Source: Verrucomicrobia bacterium IMCC26134 (GTDB lineage Bacteria > Verrucomicrobiota > Verrucomicrobiia > Opitutales > Opitutaceae). From it: a stretch of DNA of 64,000 bases. Position numbers and translations under genes: made by a program. Where the stretch lies: assembly GCA_000972765.1 (NCBI GenBank), contig CP011265.1, positions 3,779,001 through 3,843,000 of the forward strand, read 5' to 3'. This document shows positions 27,176-35,587 of this stretch, piece after piece. A model generated the notes under the pieces. That model saw only the letters and a program-made list of their open reading frames with translations, made no database searches and was not told where the DNA came from. The stretch's first letter is position 1. Each line of letters opens with the position of its first letter.

Positions 27176-28323
27176 TCTCCTCGCCGCCGCCGCTCCTGTC
27201 TTGGTTCGACTTGGCTCGGCTGGAAGTGCCGCGCGTTTTTTGCGCGGCGGCAAAGGCGCTCGAGTTGCCTCCGGTGAGCCTCACGGCGTATCGCGCCGCG
27301 TTGAGCACCGGAGGACCGAATGATTTCTACTCCAACGGCGACTACTGGTGGCCCGATCCCGCCGCCCCCGGCGGGCTGCCCTATGTGCGGCGGGACGGGC
27401 AGACCAACCCCGCCAACTTCAACCACCACCGCCTCGCGATCCGGCGCTTGCGCGACGCCGTCGCCGCCCTCGGCGCGGCTTTCGCGATCTCACGCAAAAA
27501 CACTTACGCACTCAAGGCCGCCGAGCTCTTGCACGTGTTTTTCATCGACCCCGCCACGCGCATGAATCCGCATTTGCGTTACGCCCAGGCCATCCCGGGT
27601 GTAAGCGAGGGCAGGGGTATCGGAATAATTGATACACTTCACTTGATCGAGATTCCGGTGGCGATCGAGGCCATGTCCGCCTCGCCAATCTTCGACGCCA
27701 ATCTCGTGGCCGGGTTGCGAAGCTGGTTCGCGGCTTATCTCGACTGGATGATCACGAGTCCGAACGGACGGGACGAGGGGGCGGAGAAGAACAACCATGC
27801 TGTCGCCTACTGGCTGCAGGTCGCGGTCTTTGCCCGCTTCACTGGCGACGAACGCATCCTCGCCGAATGCCGCCGGCAATTTAAGGAAACGTTTCTCCCC
27901 GAGCAGATGGCGGCGGACGGGAGTTTTCCGGCCGAGCTGCGTCGCACCAAGCCTTACGCCTACTCGATTTTTCAACTCGATAACCTTGTCACGCTTGCGC
28001 AGGTCCTGTCGCGCCCCGGCGACGAACTCTGGGACTTTGAGTCACCTTCCGGTCGCGGTGTGCGCAGGGCGGTCGCGTTTCTTTCCCCCTTTCTTGCGGA
28101 CAAGACCAGTTGGCCGCTCCCTCCGGATGTGCAGGCGTGGGATGGCTGGCCGACGCGTTCGCCCGCCTTGCTTTTTGCCGGTCTGGCCTTTGGCATGGCA
28201 AGCTACGTGGAGCTTTGGCATCGCCTCCCGTCTGATCCGGTTGATGAAGAGGTGCAGCGCAATCTCGCCATCACCCAACCGCTTCTCTGGCTGCCATTCC
28301 CAAGTCCGGAAAAAGGGATGTAG
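27172..28323 (+). CDS. Alginate-lyase superfamily protein (PF05426; PL5/PL38-like), no signal peptide
   Basis: The protein has 383 residues and starts at a GTG overlapping the GH3 stop by 4 bases. An all-alpha toroid is suggested by NHHRLAIRRLRDAVAAL, then EKNNHAVAYWLQVAVFARFTG (the Asn-Asn-His core of this fold) and DGSFPAELRRTKPYAYSIF. These resemble alginate lyase PF05426 and its PL38 glucuronan-lyase relatives. Unlike most relatives no signal peptide is visible, so it would act on imported oligosaccharides, together with the GH3 and HAD proteins. The substrate is inferred to be a uronic-acid oligosaccharide. The three-gene cytoplasmic block ends here, with a 124-base gap to the transporter gene. 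Confidence 0.7.
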   Translation: MISSPPPLLSWFDLARLEVPRVFCAAAKALELPPVSLTAYRAALSTGGPNDFYSNGDYWWPDPAAPGGLPYVRRDGQTNPANFNHHRLAIRRLRDAVAALGAAFAISRKNTYALKAAELLHVFFIDPATRMNPHLRYAQAIPGVSEGRGIGIIDTLHLIEIPVAIEAMSASPIFDANLVAGLRSWFAAYLDWMITSPNGRDEGAEKNNHAVAYWLQVAVFARFTGDERILAECRRQFKETFLPEQMAADGSFPAELRRTKPYAYSIFQLDNLVTLAQVLSRPGDELWDFESPSGRGVRRAVAFLSPFLADKTSWPLPPDVQAWDGWPTRSPALLFAGLAFGMASYVELWHRLPSDPVDEEVQRNLAITQPLLWLPFPSPEKGM

Positions 28324-28447
28324 AAAATCAGTCTTATTTTATATTTATAAACCACTTGCCCCGTTGGACACCCAGACCAGATCTAGACGTTCCTTCGTAA
28401 ATAACTAAACCACCATTGCGGCTTAACTAGCCGGCACCCTTTACCCC

Positions 28448-29932
28448 ATGTCCGCCCCTCTTCCGTCCTCTCAGTCCGTCGAGCGTGTAGCCGAGACAGC
28501 AACGCCACCCGGCACGCCGAAGGTTTGGAAGGTGGGCACGCTGACCTATACGGGAAGTGGCATCACCGCCCTGCTGCTCTTGTTGGTTTGGGGTGATTTC
28601 GCGCTGGCCTTGCGTGACCGCTCGGTGGTCGAAATGGCCAAGTGGTATCTGAATAGCCTCGATGTCCCGAGCTGGCTCTTTGGTCTTCTCATCACGTCGT
28701 TTCCCGGTGCGGTCGCTTTGTTTTTGGGGCCGATTATCAGTATGAAGTCGGATCGGCACCGGGGTAAATGGGGCCGCCGCATTCCGTTTTTGTTGGTCAC
28801 CACCCCTATCGCCGCCTTCGGGATGATCGGTATAGCGCTGACGCCCATCATTACCAAAGCACTGCAGGGTTTCTCGCAGCCGGACTCGTTTATAGGCGCG
28901 CCACTGCACGCGCTCTTGGGCGGCACCTCCTGGGGCCCGGGTCTGCTTGCTTCGCTTGAGAACCCCATGTTCATGTCCGTGCTTTGTTTCGCGGGTTTCT
29001 GGGCGTGTTTCGAGTTCTCTATCATCGCGGGACTGTCGGTTTTTGGCGGTCTGATTAATGATGTGGTGCCGCAGGCTATGCTCGGGCGCGTTTACGCCCT
29101 GTTTCGGGCGATCAGTCTGATCGACGGGATGATTTTTAGCTATTACATCTTCGGCAAGGTTCCCGAGCATTTTACCCTTATCATGCTCATTATCGGCGTA
29201 TTCTACGGCGTCGCTTTTACTTGGGTGTGTTTCAAGGTGAAAGAGGGTTCCTACCCGCCGCCCCCGCCGGTCGATCCGGCCAAAAAATCATGGACGAAGG
29301 GGTTCTGGGCCGGCGCGACCACCTATTATCGGGAATGTTTCAGTCACCCGTATTACCTGCGGGTTTTCCTGATGATCATGGCCGCTACGCTGAGCTTCAT
29401 GCCGATCAATACGTTTGCGCAGCCTTATGCGAAGAGCCTCGCCGTGAGCATGGATACTTTTGGAAAATACCTGGCGCTTACGTTTATGATTTCGATGGGC
29501 CTGGCGCTACCCCTGGGCTGGCTGGTGGATAAGGTTCATCCTTTGCGGGTCATGATCGGGGCCATGGTTGGCTATCTCTTGGTTACCCTTTGGGGCACGC
29601 TGTATGCGAACGATGCCTCGTCCTTTATCACGGCGTGGGTGCTTCACGGCGTTTTATCCGGCTGCTATTTTACCAGTGCGGCCTCGATCGGCCAACGCCT
29701 CTATCCGAAGGACAGATTCTCGCAGTTCGCCTCCGCTGCCTTGCTCTTTGCCGCGCCGCTGCAAATGGCCCTCGCTCCCATTGTCGGCACCATCATCGAC
29801 AGCACCGGCAAGGTGTATCGTTATGCCTTCACCGCCGGGATGATTCTCGCCTGTGTGGCGCTCCTCTCCGCCTGGTCGGTTTACGGTCGCTTCAAGCAGC
29901 TGGGGGGACCGAAAAATTACGTCGCACCTTGA
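28448..29932 (+). CDS. GPH-family sugar:cation symporter (MFS)
   Basis: This is a 494-residue membrane protein with about 12 hydrophobic segments. The loop after the second segment reads SDRHRGKWGRRIPFLL, the signature of the glycoside-pentoside-hexuronide (GPH, MFS_2) symporters. Members import glycosides or hexuronides with H+ or Na+. Lying last in the lyase/sulfatase series, it is the obvious route for unsaturated or desulfated oligosaccharides into the cytoplasm, where the GH3 and lyase-like proteins would act. It is separated from the preceding gene by 124 AT-richer bases in which I see no convincing promoter, so it may be read through or have its own start. A 277-base gap follows. Confidence 0.85.
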   Translation: MSAPLPSSQSVERVAETATPPGTPKVWKVGTLTYTGSGITALLLLLVWGDFALALRDRSVVEMAKWYLNSLDVPSWLFGLLITSFPGAVALFLGPIISMKSDRHRGKWGRRIPFLLVTTPIAAFGMIGIALTPIITKALQGFSQPDSFIGAPLHALLGGTSWGPGLLASLENPMFMSVLCFAGFWACFEFSIIAGLSVFGGLINDVVPQAMLGRVYALFRAISLIDGMIFSYYIFGKVPEHFTLIMLIIGVFYGVAFTWVCFKVKEGSYPPPPPVDPAKKSWTKGFWAGATTYYRECFSHPYYLRVFLMIMAATLSFMPINTFAQPYAKSLAVSMDTFGKYLALTFMISMGLALPLGWLVDKVHPLRVMIGAMVGYLLVTLWGTLYANDASSFITAWVLHGVLSGCYFTSAASIGQRLYPKDRFSQFASAALLFAAPLQMALAPIVGTIIDSTGKVYRYAFTAGMILACVALLSAWSVYGRFKQLGGPKNYVAP

Positions 29933-30005
29933 GGGCCCGGCTTCCTCGCTGAAATCGGTATAAAGAGGCCATAATTTGAAAGGAAGGGAAGCGTGTCGCC
30001 AAAGC

Positions 30006-30030
30006 TTAATAATTATCAATTAACGCTTGA
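30006..30030 (+). promoter_or_regulatory. 25-nt conserved upstream element, copy 1 (palindrome plus ACGCTTGA)
   Basis: TTAATAATTATCAAT, two variable bases and ACGCTTGA lie 204 bases before the start at 30210. The same element, 23 of 25 bases identical, lies 202 bases before the divergent start at 40531. An octamer TCTGCTCC follows at 30045-30052 and has a counterpart near the second copy. The 277-base leader otherwise shows no gene. It could be an operator or a promoter element; the sequence does not decide. Confidence 0.6.
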
Positions 30031-30209
30031 GTATCTCCAAACTATCTGCTCCTCTCCCTTGGCCCCGGCTAACCCCTTTGTAGCGTTTTTCTAGCAAAAC
30101 CACCCCTTAAATAAGAATTAAATCGGACCTCCGACTTTCTCTGCGAGGCTGTGAAGCCCCCCGTCTACTTCGTTCCGCCTCAATCCCCTTCCTTAACTCC
30201 TCCCCCCTC

Positions 30210-33200
30210 ATGAAAACCCAAACACCCTCGCACCGCTCCCTTCGCGGTCGTGCTACGACCCGGTTCAGTTCCGCTCGCCTGCTGCGGAGCTTCAGCAACA
30301 AGTTTATTTCCTCTGCCGCCGTGGCTTTGCTCGGTGTCGCCTCGATCTCGTCCAGTCAAGCGGCGGATTGGCTCGTCGAGAACTTCGAACAGTATACTAC
30401 GGTTCCGAGTTCCTCCAACTCCACTCTGTCGCCCCAGTTAAATGTGTCGTCGAATGCGACGACGGTCATCGACTCGAGTGGGAACAAGGTGCTGCAATAC
30501 GCTAAGCTCACCTTAGCAGCCACGGGAGGTAGTCACACCTACTCTCTCTCGACTCCGAACTTTAGCACCGCGCGCACGAAGGGTTTTGTTTCGTTCAAGG
30601 TCACTGCTAATGCAACCCCTTCAGCATCGGTGGCTGCCAGTTACTTTGCGTTTCGCCTCGGGGCCAACGATATTAATTCCGTCGGGAGTGCGAACAGCGC
30701 TTTTGTGGATGTTAGGATGTATCAGCCCACATCGACCTTTGGCGTAAAGGTCTATTCGAACGCCATCCAGTCCGGAGGAAATACCACCGCGTTGCCTGCC
30801 GGGACAAATGTCATCCGCGTTTGGTTCAACAGTGAAGCCACGGGCATGCCCTACACCGACCCCTCCGGTAACTCCCAGACCTTGGCGGCGGGCACTTATG
30901 TCGCCTACGTCAACACCACCCTGATTAATGCCAGCGCATCGGGCAGTGCCATGGCAACATCCGTGACTACAGCGACGGGTGTGACGTCTAGCGCCATCGG
31001 CAAAATCGGGTTCAACGTGACCTCCGCCCAAACGGCCGATTTCTCGATCGACGATATTTACGCCGGTGACTCCGCTCCTGTGGTGACTGCTCCTCCGAGC
31101 ATCACCAGTGTGGCCTCGGCAATTGGATATCCTAGCCTAGCATTTTCGTATTCAATCATAGCCGATCAAGTCATTACAAGCTACGCCCTAGCCAGTGGCA
31201 CTCTCCCTGACGGCCTTACTCTGAACACCACCACCGGCGTCATCAGTGGCACCCCTGTCGCAACGGGGGGACCGACCACCGTGGGTCTCACCGCCACCAA
31301 CACCAACGGAACCAGCTCAGCGTTCAGCCTCTCGATTAACATCATTAATCCGGTGAACACGTATAGCGGCTCCAATGCCAGTTTGAACAACGGAACTTGG
31401 TCCCTCGGCGCAGCGCCTACGACCAGCGCCAGCATCGGCAGCTTCCAGGATGTGACTTTAGCCTCTTCGGCCACCGACTTGAACACCTCTTCGGGTAATA
31501 TCTACGCCAAGTCCTGGAACGTATCCAACGGCAGCAGCTACACCGTCAGCTCCAACTCGACCACCACGACCGCGTTCCGCATGGGCAACACCGGCGCGAC
31601 CGTTGATACTGCCCCGTTCTCCAACACCGTATCGGGTATCCAGAACGACCTCGCCTATCTCTCCGGCGGTTCGAATCTCACCTTCCTCGGCACCAACCCC
31701 ACCGGCGGTTCCACGCCATCCACCGTCGAGCTTCGCAACAGCGGCAGCCTTAACATCGGCGCCAACTCGACCCTTACCTTATCGGCTGTGATCACCGGCA
31801 GCGGTAAGGCACTGACCAAGACCGGCGTCGGCACCGCAGTCTTCAGCGCCGCCAACACCTACACCGGTGGCACCATCCTTACCTCCGGCACTTTGACCCT
31901 CGCCGGCTCGGCAGCCCCGACCGTCAATGCCCGCGCAACCGCCATTCTCACCGGCGGCAATGTGACCGGCTTTACCATCGTTGACGGCGGCTCAGGCTAC
32001 ACCGTGGCCCCGACCGTGACCCTTTCCAAGCAAACTGGAGAAGGCACGGTGACGACTGCCACTGCCACGGCTACCATCAATGGCAACGGAACCGTCACCG
32101 CGATCAATGTTCTCGCTGGTGGTGCTGGCTACACTCTCAATCCTCAGGTTCAGATTTTCAGCAGCCAGTCCACCCTCGGCACCGGTGCCGTCACCCTCTC
32201 CGGTGGCACCTTGAATGCGACGGTGGATGTGGATATCGGACGCACCGCGCTTTATCCCGACAGCACTAACACCTATTTCCGCACCACTGGCACCACCGCC
32301 ACCATTAACGGACCGGCTAACATCAATGTCGCCGACACGAAGACGGTCACGGCCTACACCCTCGCGGGCAATAACAACTCCGAGAATGTCATCACCAAGA
32401 GCGGCAATGGCACCCTCTGGTTGCGCGGCGGCGGCGCACCAACTCTCCAAGGCGGCTGGAACATCACCGGCGGCACCCTTTTCGTGGGCACCAGTTCCAG
32501 CACTGCGCTCGGCACCGGCAAGGTCAGCATGAACGGTGGCAATCTGCGCTTCAGTAAGGGCATCGGCTCCACCGGTATCTACTCCGGTCACGGTCAGGAT
32601 GTTCCCCTCGAAGTCCTCCAGGATACCACGATCACCCTCGACGCCAATCCGTTGACTGCGAGTGGCTCGAACACAGTCAGCTTCACCGGTCTGACCATCG
32701 GCACCAACACCATCAATCTCGTCAAGAGCGCCACGGCCAAGTCCAGCGCGGATGGTATTTCGGATCCCCTTATCACCTATTCCTCCGCCACCTTGAATGG
32801 CATCGCCACCCTGAATGTCGGCGCACTGACCCAGACCGTTCTCCAAGCCGGCACCGGCACCGGCGGCATCACCAAGACGGGCACCGGCAGGCTCTTGCTT
32901 TCCAACGGCGCGCTGTCTCTGACGCCCAACACCTACACCGGTGAGACCACCATCAGCGCTGGCACCTTGGCCCTGAGCGGTAACCACACCTCGCCCATCA
33001 CCATCGCGGGCGGCGCCAAACTCGAGTTCACGCTGAACGACGGTCTCTCCGCCGTCGCAACCTCCACCAGCACATTGACCCTTTCGGCCAACTCCACCGT
33101 CAGTGTCCTTGGCACCTCGAACGCCACCACGGCCTACACCTTGTTGAGCGCTTCCAGCATCACCGGCACTCCGGTGCTCGCTGCTCCTGTCGCCGGGTTC

Positions 33201-34070
33201 TCCTTGGTCGTCGTAGGTAACGAGCTGAAGCTCCAGCCTTCCGCCGTCTCTGATACGACCCCTCCGATTATCACCTTGAACGGTAATGCCACCCTCTCGG
33301 TGAACGCAGGCACGACCTATACCGATGCCGGGGCCACCGCTACGGATGAGACTGCTCCTGCTAATCCCACCGTCACCACCACCGGCACGGTCAACACCTC
33401 GGTCCCCGGCGTTTATGTCCTGAGCTACGACGCCACCGATGCTGCCGGCAATAACGCGCTCACCGTCACCCGCACGGTGACCGTGGTCGATGCCACCGCT
33501 CCGGTTATCACCCTCACCGGTGCTTCCAGCGTGTCGCTCAGCTGGGGCGATAGCTACACCGATGCCGGTGCCACCGCTTCGGATAACGTCGACGCCACCG
33601 TTACGGTGAACGTGAGCGGCTCCGTCAACACCGCCAAGCCCGGCGTCTACACCCTGACCTACACCGCCACCGACGCCGCCACTAACGCCGCCACTCCCGT
33701 CATTCGCACGGTCACGGTCTCCATCGCCAGCTCCACCACCGTGGGCGCGGATGGTTACTCGTCTCTCATGCGTTATGCCCTCGGCGCCACCGGCCCTGGC
33801 GGCACCGTGCAGGCCCCCGTCACCAGCAGCACTGCGACAGATCTTTCGATCACCGCCGCGGTTCGCACCGATGACGCCAACCTGACCGTCTCAGCCGAGA
33901 CCAACACCGATCTCAGCGCCAGCGCTGGCTGGACGGCCACCGGGGTTACGGTTAGCAATGCCGCCGACCAAACCAACCTGCCCAGCGGCTGCGTGCGCAA
34001 GGTCTACAGTGTCACCATCACCGGTGCGGCTAAGAAGTTTATCCGAATCAAGACCGTCTTGGCTCCCTAA
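30210..34070 (+). CDS. Large secreted passenger-repeat (PATR-like) surface protein with Ig-like domains
   Basis: The protein has 1286 residues with a long Arg/Ser-rich signal peptide (to about residue 51, SSSQAAD). Residues about 52-290 form a jelly-roll module like the one cut at the left window edge (IGKIGFN, FSIDDIYAGD). An He_PIG domain follows at about 294-378. Residues about 385-1010 hold beta-strand repeats typical of autotransporter passengers (GTGGITKTGTGRLLLSNG, NTYTGGTILTSGTLTLAG) with a GGSGY block like that in the PL8 protein. Two DUF5011/HYR-like Ig domains occupy about 1014-1173. The C-terminal 110 residues resemble the shared C-terminal module without the DPDGD loop and end in a FIRIKTVLAP-type tail. 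No PEP-CTERM and no beta-barrel are seen. A surface adhesin or glycan-binding role is inferred. Confidence 0.75.
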   Translation: MKTQTPSHRSLRGRATTRFSSARLLRSFSNKFISSAAVALLGVASISSSQAADWLVENFEQYTTVPSSSNSTLSPQLNVSSNATTVIDSSGNKVLQYAKLTLAATGGSHTYSLSTPNFSTARTKGFVSFKVTANATPSASVAASYFAFRLGANDINSVGSANSAFVDVRMYQPTSTFGVKVYSNAIQSGGNTTALPAGTNVIRVWFNSEATGMPYTDPSGNSQTLAAGTYVAYVNTTLINASASGSAMATSVTTATGVTSSAIGKIGFNVTSAQTADFSIDDIYAGDSAPVVTAPPSITSVASAIGYPSLAFSYSIIADQVITSYALASGTLPDGLTLNTTTGVISGTPVATGGPTTVGLTATNTNGTSSAFSLSINIINPVNTYSGSNASLNNGTWSLGAAPTTSASIGSFQDVTLASSATDLNTSSGNIYAKSWNVSNGSSYTVSSNSTTTTAFRMGNTGATVDTAPFSNTVSGIQNDLAYLSGGSNLTFLGTNPTGGSTPSTVELRNSGSLNIGANSTLTLSAVITGSGKALTKTGVGTAVFSAANTYTGGTILTSGTLTLAGSAAPTVNARATAILTGGNVTGFTIVDGGSGYTVAPTVTLSKQTGEGTVTTATATATINGNGTVTAINVLAGGAGYTLNPQVQIFSSQSTLGTGAVTLSGGTLNATVDVDIGRTALYPDSTNTYFRTTGTTATINGPANINVADTKTVTAYTLAGNNNSENVITKSGNGTLWLRGGGAPTLQGGWNITGGTLFVGTSSSTALGTGKVSMNGGNLRFSKGIGSTGIYSGHGQDVPLEVLQDTTITLDANPLTASGSNTVSFTGLTIGTNTINLVKSATAKSSADGISDPLITYSSATLNGIATLNVGALTQTVLQAGTGTGGITKTGTGRLLLSNGALSLTPNTYTGETTISAGTLALSGNHTSPITIAGGAKLEFTLNDGLSAVATSTSTLTLSANSTVSVLGTSNATTAYTLLSASSITGTPVLAAPVAGFSLVVVGNELKLQPSAVSDTTPPIITLNGNATLSVNAGTTYTDAGATATDETAPANPTVTTTGTVNTSVPGVYVLSYDATDAAGNNALTVTRTVTVVDATAPVITLTGASSVSLSWGDSYTDAGATASDNVDATVTVNVSGSVNTAKPGVYTLTYTATDAATNAATPVIRTVTVSIASSTTVGADGYSSLMRYALGATGPGGTVQAPVTSSTATDLSITAAVRTDDANLTVSAETNTDLSASAGWTATGVTVSNAADQTNLPSGCVRKVYSVTITGAAKKFIRIKTVLAP

Positions 34071-34119
34071 GCTTCCGTATCTTTCCACAGGAGTGCATCG
34101 GCGCTCCTGATTCATACCA

Positions 34120-34147
34120 AGCCGGGGGTTAACTCCCCCGGCTTTTT
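34120..34147 (+). terminator. Rho-independent terminator after the 30210 gene
   Basis: AGCCGGGGG (34120-34128) pairs perfectly with CCCCCGGCT (34135-34143), followed by a T run, 50 bases after the stop at 34070. It separates the surface-protein gene from the LacI gene. Confidence 0.85.
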
Positions 34148-34286
34148 AGTGCCTGAATATATTCAAGAGGGGCATCTCGGTATGCTCTTGCGGGAAAACG
34201 GCCGGAACTTTTAATAAACGAGTAATTATAGCTATTAACTAGAACTTGCCCATTGAGTTATAAGGATTTTACCTTATGGCCACGTA

Positions 34287-35351
34287 ATGATTGAAATGAA
34301 AAAAGCATCCCCTCCCAAGATATCTCAGCAACGAATCGCCAAGGACCTTGGATTGTCTCAAGCGCTTGTCTCCATGGTGCTCAATGGTCGCACCACGGGC
34401 ATCAGCGAGGATTCGCATCGTCGGATTTGGGAGCATGCGCTCCATCTCGGTTATCAACCCAAGGGGATGCGACCGATTCTGAATAATGATCCCGCCAAAC
34501 AAATCCACGTCGGGTTTATCCTTCGCGCCGGTCTCGCCCTGCACACCCAGAGCAACTATTTCAGTCATATTCAGCACGGCCTGCATGAGACCTTGCAGGA
34601 AAAGGGGATCAACACGGTGTTTCTGGGCACGGAGAATAAGTTGAACGAAACGGCTTTCCGCGTGACCATGGAGGCGCGCAAGACGCTCTTCGGTGTCGTG
34701 ATCATGGGTGAGGTGGCGCCCTCGTTTTTAAAGTCGATCAAGGACCTTTGCCCCCGCGTTGTCTCCGTCTCGATCAGCTACCCCGGGCAGTGTCACTCGG
34801 TGCAGTCCAATGAAAATCAATCGCTTGATTTGCTGGTCGGCCATCTGGCCGATCTGGGGCATAAGCGTTTCGCTTGGTTTGGCGGCAACCGCGCTTTGGC
34901 CCGTCACGAAGACCGATTCCGGGCATTCAAAGCCGCGCTGCGCGCCCGTGATCTGGAGTTTGATGATAATTGGGCTTTGCTGACGGAACAGGCCGATCGT
35001 GCCGAAGGCCGGGAGGCGGCGGAGTTGTTCCTCGGCAGAAGCGGACGCCGGCCCACGGCGGCGATCTGCTACAACGGCCTTATGGCCCGGGGTGCTACGA
35101 ATCTTCTTTTGACCCGTGGTATGAATATACCGCAGGAGCTCAGCCTGGCGGCGGTGGATGCGACTCGCATTTGCACCGAGGAACACCCCTTCATCACCGG
35201 TGCCAGCGCTGATCCCGACGCGATGGGCCGCAAGGCGGCGGAGCTCCTGCTCGGCACGAGCGGCGAAGCTGACGAAGTGTATTTTGACGCCGCCCTGCCT
35301 TCACGCCTGACCGTGCGCGAGACCACGGTGGCGCCCTCGCCGCACGCTTGA
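34287..35351 (+). CDS. LacI-family transcriptional regulator
   Basis: The protein has 354 residues. The N-terminal helix-turn-helix is ISQQRIAKDLGLSQALVSMV, followed by the hinge segment HLGYQPKG. The rest is a periplasmic-binding-protein-like sensor domain (IHVGFILRAG; KRFAWFGGN; ELSLAAVDATRI). An ATG three codons later is equally possible. LacI proteins bind palindromic operators and respond to sugars or sugar phosphates. It lies between two passenger-repeat genes and near five copies of an AT-rich palindrome, making it a candidate regulator of this region. The centre of that palindrome lacks the CpG usual for LacI operators, which weakens the link. The upstream gap (34148-34286) has AT-rich stretches that match the palindrome only partly. 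Confidence 0.9.
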   Translation: MIEMKKASPPKISQQRIAKDLGLSQALVSMVLNGRTTGISEDSHRRIWEHALHLGYQPKGMRPILNNDPAKQIHVGFILRAGLALHTQSNYFSHIQHGLHETLQEKGINTVFLGTENKLNETAFRVTMEARKTLFGVVIMGEVAPSFLKSIKDLCPRVVSVSISYPGQCHSVQSNENQSLDLLVGHLADLGHKRFAWFGGNRALARHEDRFRAFKAALRARDLEFDDNWALLTEQADRAEGREAAELFLGRSGRRPTAAICYNGLMARGATNLLLTRGMNIPQELSLAAVDATRICTEEHPFITGASADPDAMGRKAAELLLGTSGEADEVYFDAALPSRLTVRETTVAPSPHA

Positions 35352-35479
35352 TACCAATCACCCGATGCTTTTGGATTTAAGGTAGGGCGAGCCGCGGGGC
35401 TCGCCGCGCAGACCTAGGGACGGCCCAGCGGTCCGTCCCTACCCGCAACAAAAGTCCAAATCCGTAGGCGAATTGGTAT
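35351..35479. repeat. 129-bp palindromic repeat element (MITE/REP-like)
   Basis: Outer ends ATACCAAT (35351-35358) and ATTGGTAT (35472-35479) are inverted repeats. Next inside, TTTTGGATTT (35369-35378) faces a near-complementary AAGTCCAAATCC stretch (35452-35463). The core holds two hairpins, GCGAGCC/GGCTCGC and TAGGGACGG/CCGTCCCTA (35415-35441). The element starts on the last base of the LacI stop codon. The nested symmetry suggests a non-autonomous mobile or REP-type element. No other full copy is seen in the window. Confidence 0.6.
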
Positions 35480-35532
35480 AAGCACGGTATCTGCCTTTCT
35501 TGCGTAGGTGTTCCCCGTCTCGATGCGGGCAT

Positions 35533-35568
35533 AAAAAAGCCGGCCCGAATATCTCGAGCCGGCTTTTT
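35533..35568 (-). terminator. Bidirectional terminator downstream of the 35588 gene
   Basis: AAAAAGCCGGC (35534-35544) is an exact inverted match to GCCGGCTTTTT (35558-35568), with T runs on both strands. It ends the minus-strand gene at 35588 and would stop any read-through from the LacI gene. Confidence 0.8.
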
Positions 35569-35587
35569 AGTTAACCAAGGGGTTCGC

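Noticed and set aside
25382..27253. 623-codon open frame on the minus strand opposite the GH3 gene
   Set aside because: It mirrors the GH3 gene codon by codon in a GC-rich region, has no family motifs and its residues are dominated by Leu, Asp, Gly and Val as expected from a reversed coding strand.
34205..34245. A sixth copy of the AT-rich palindrome before the LacI gene
   Set aside because: GAGTAATTATAGCT agrees with the core at too few positions to separate it from AT-rich background.
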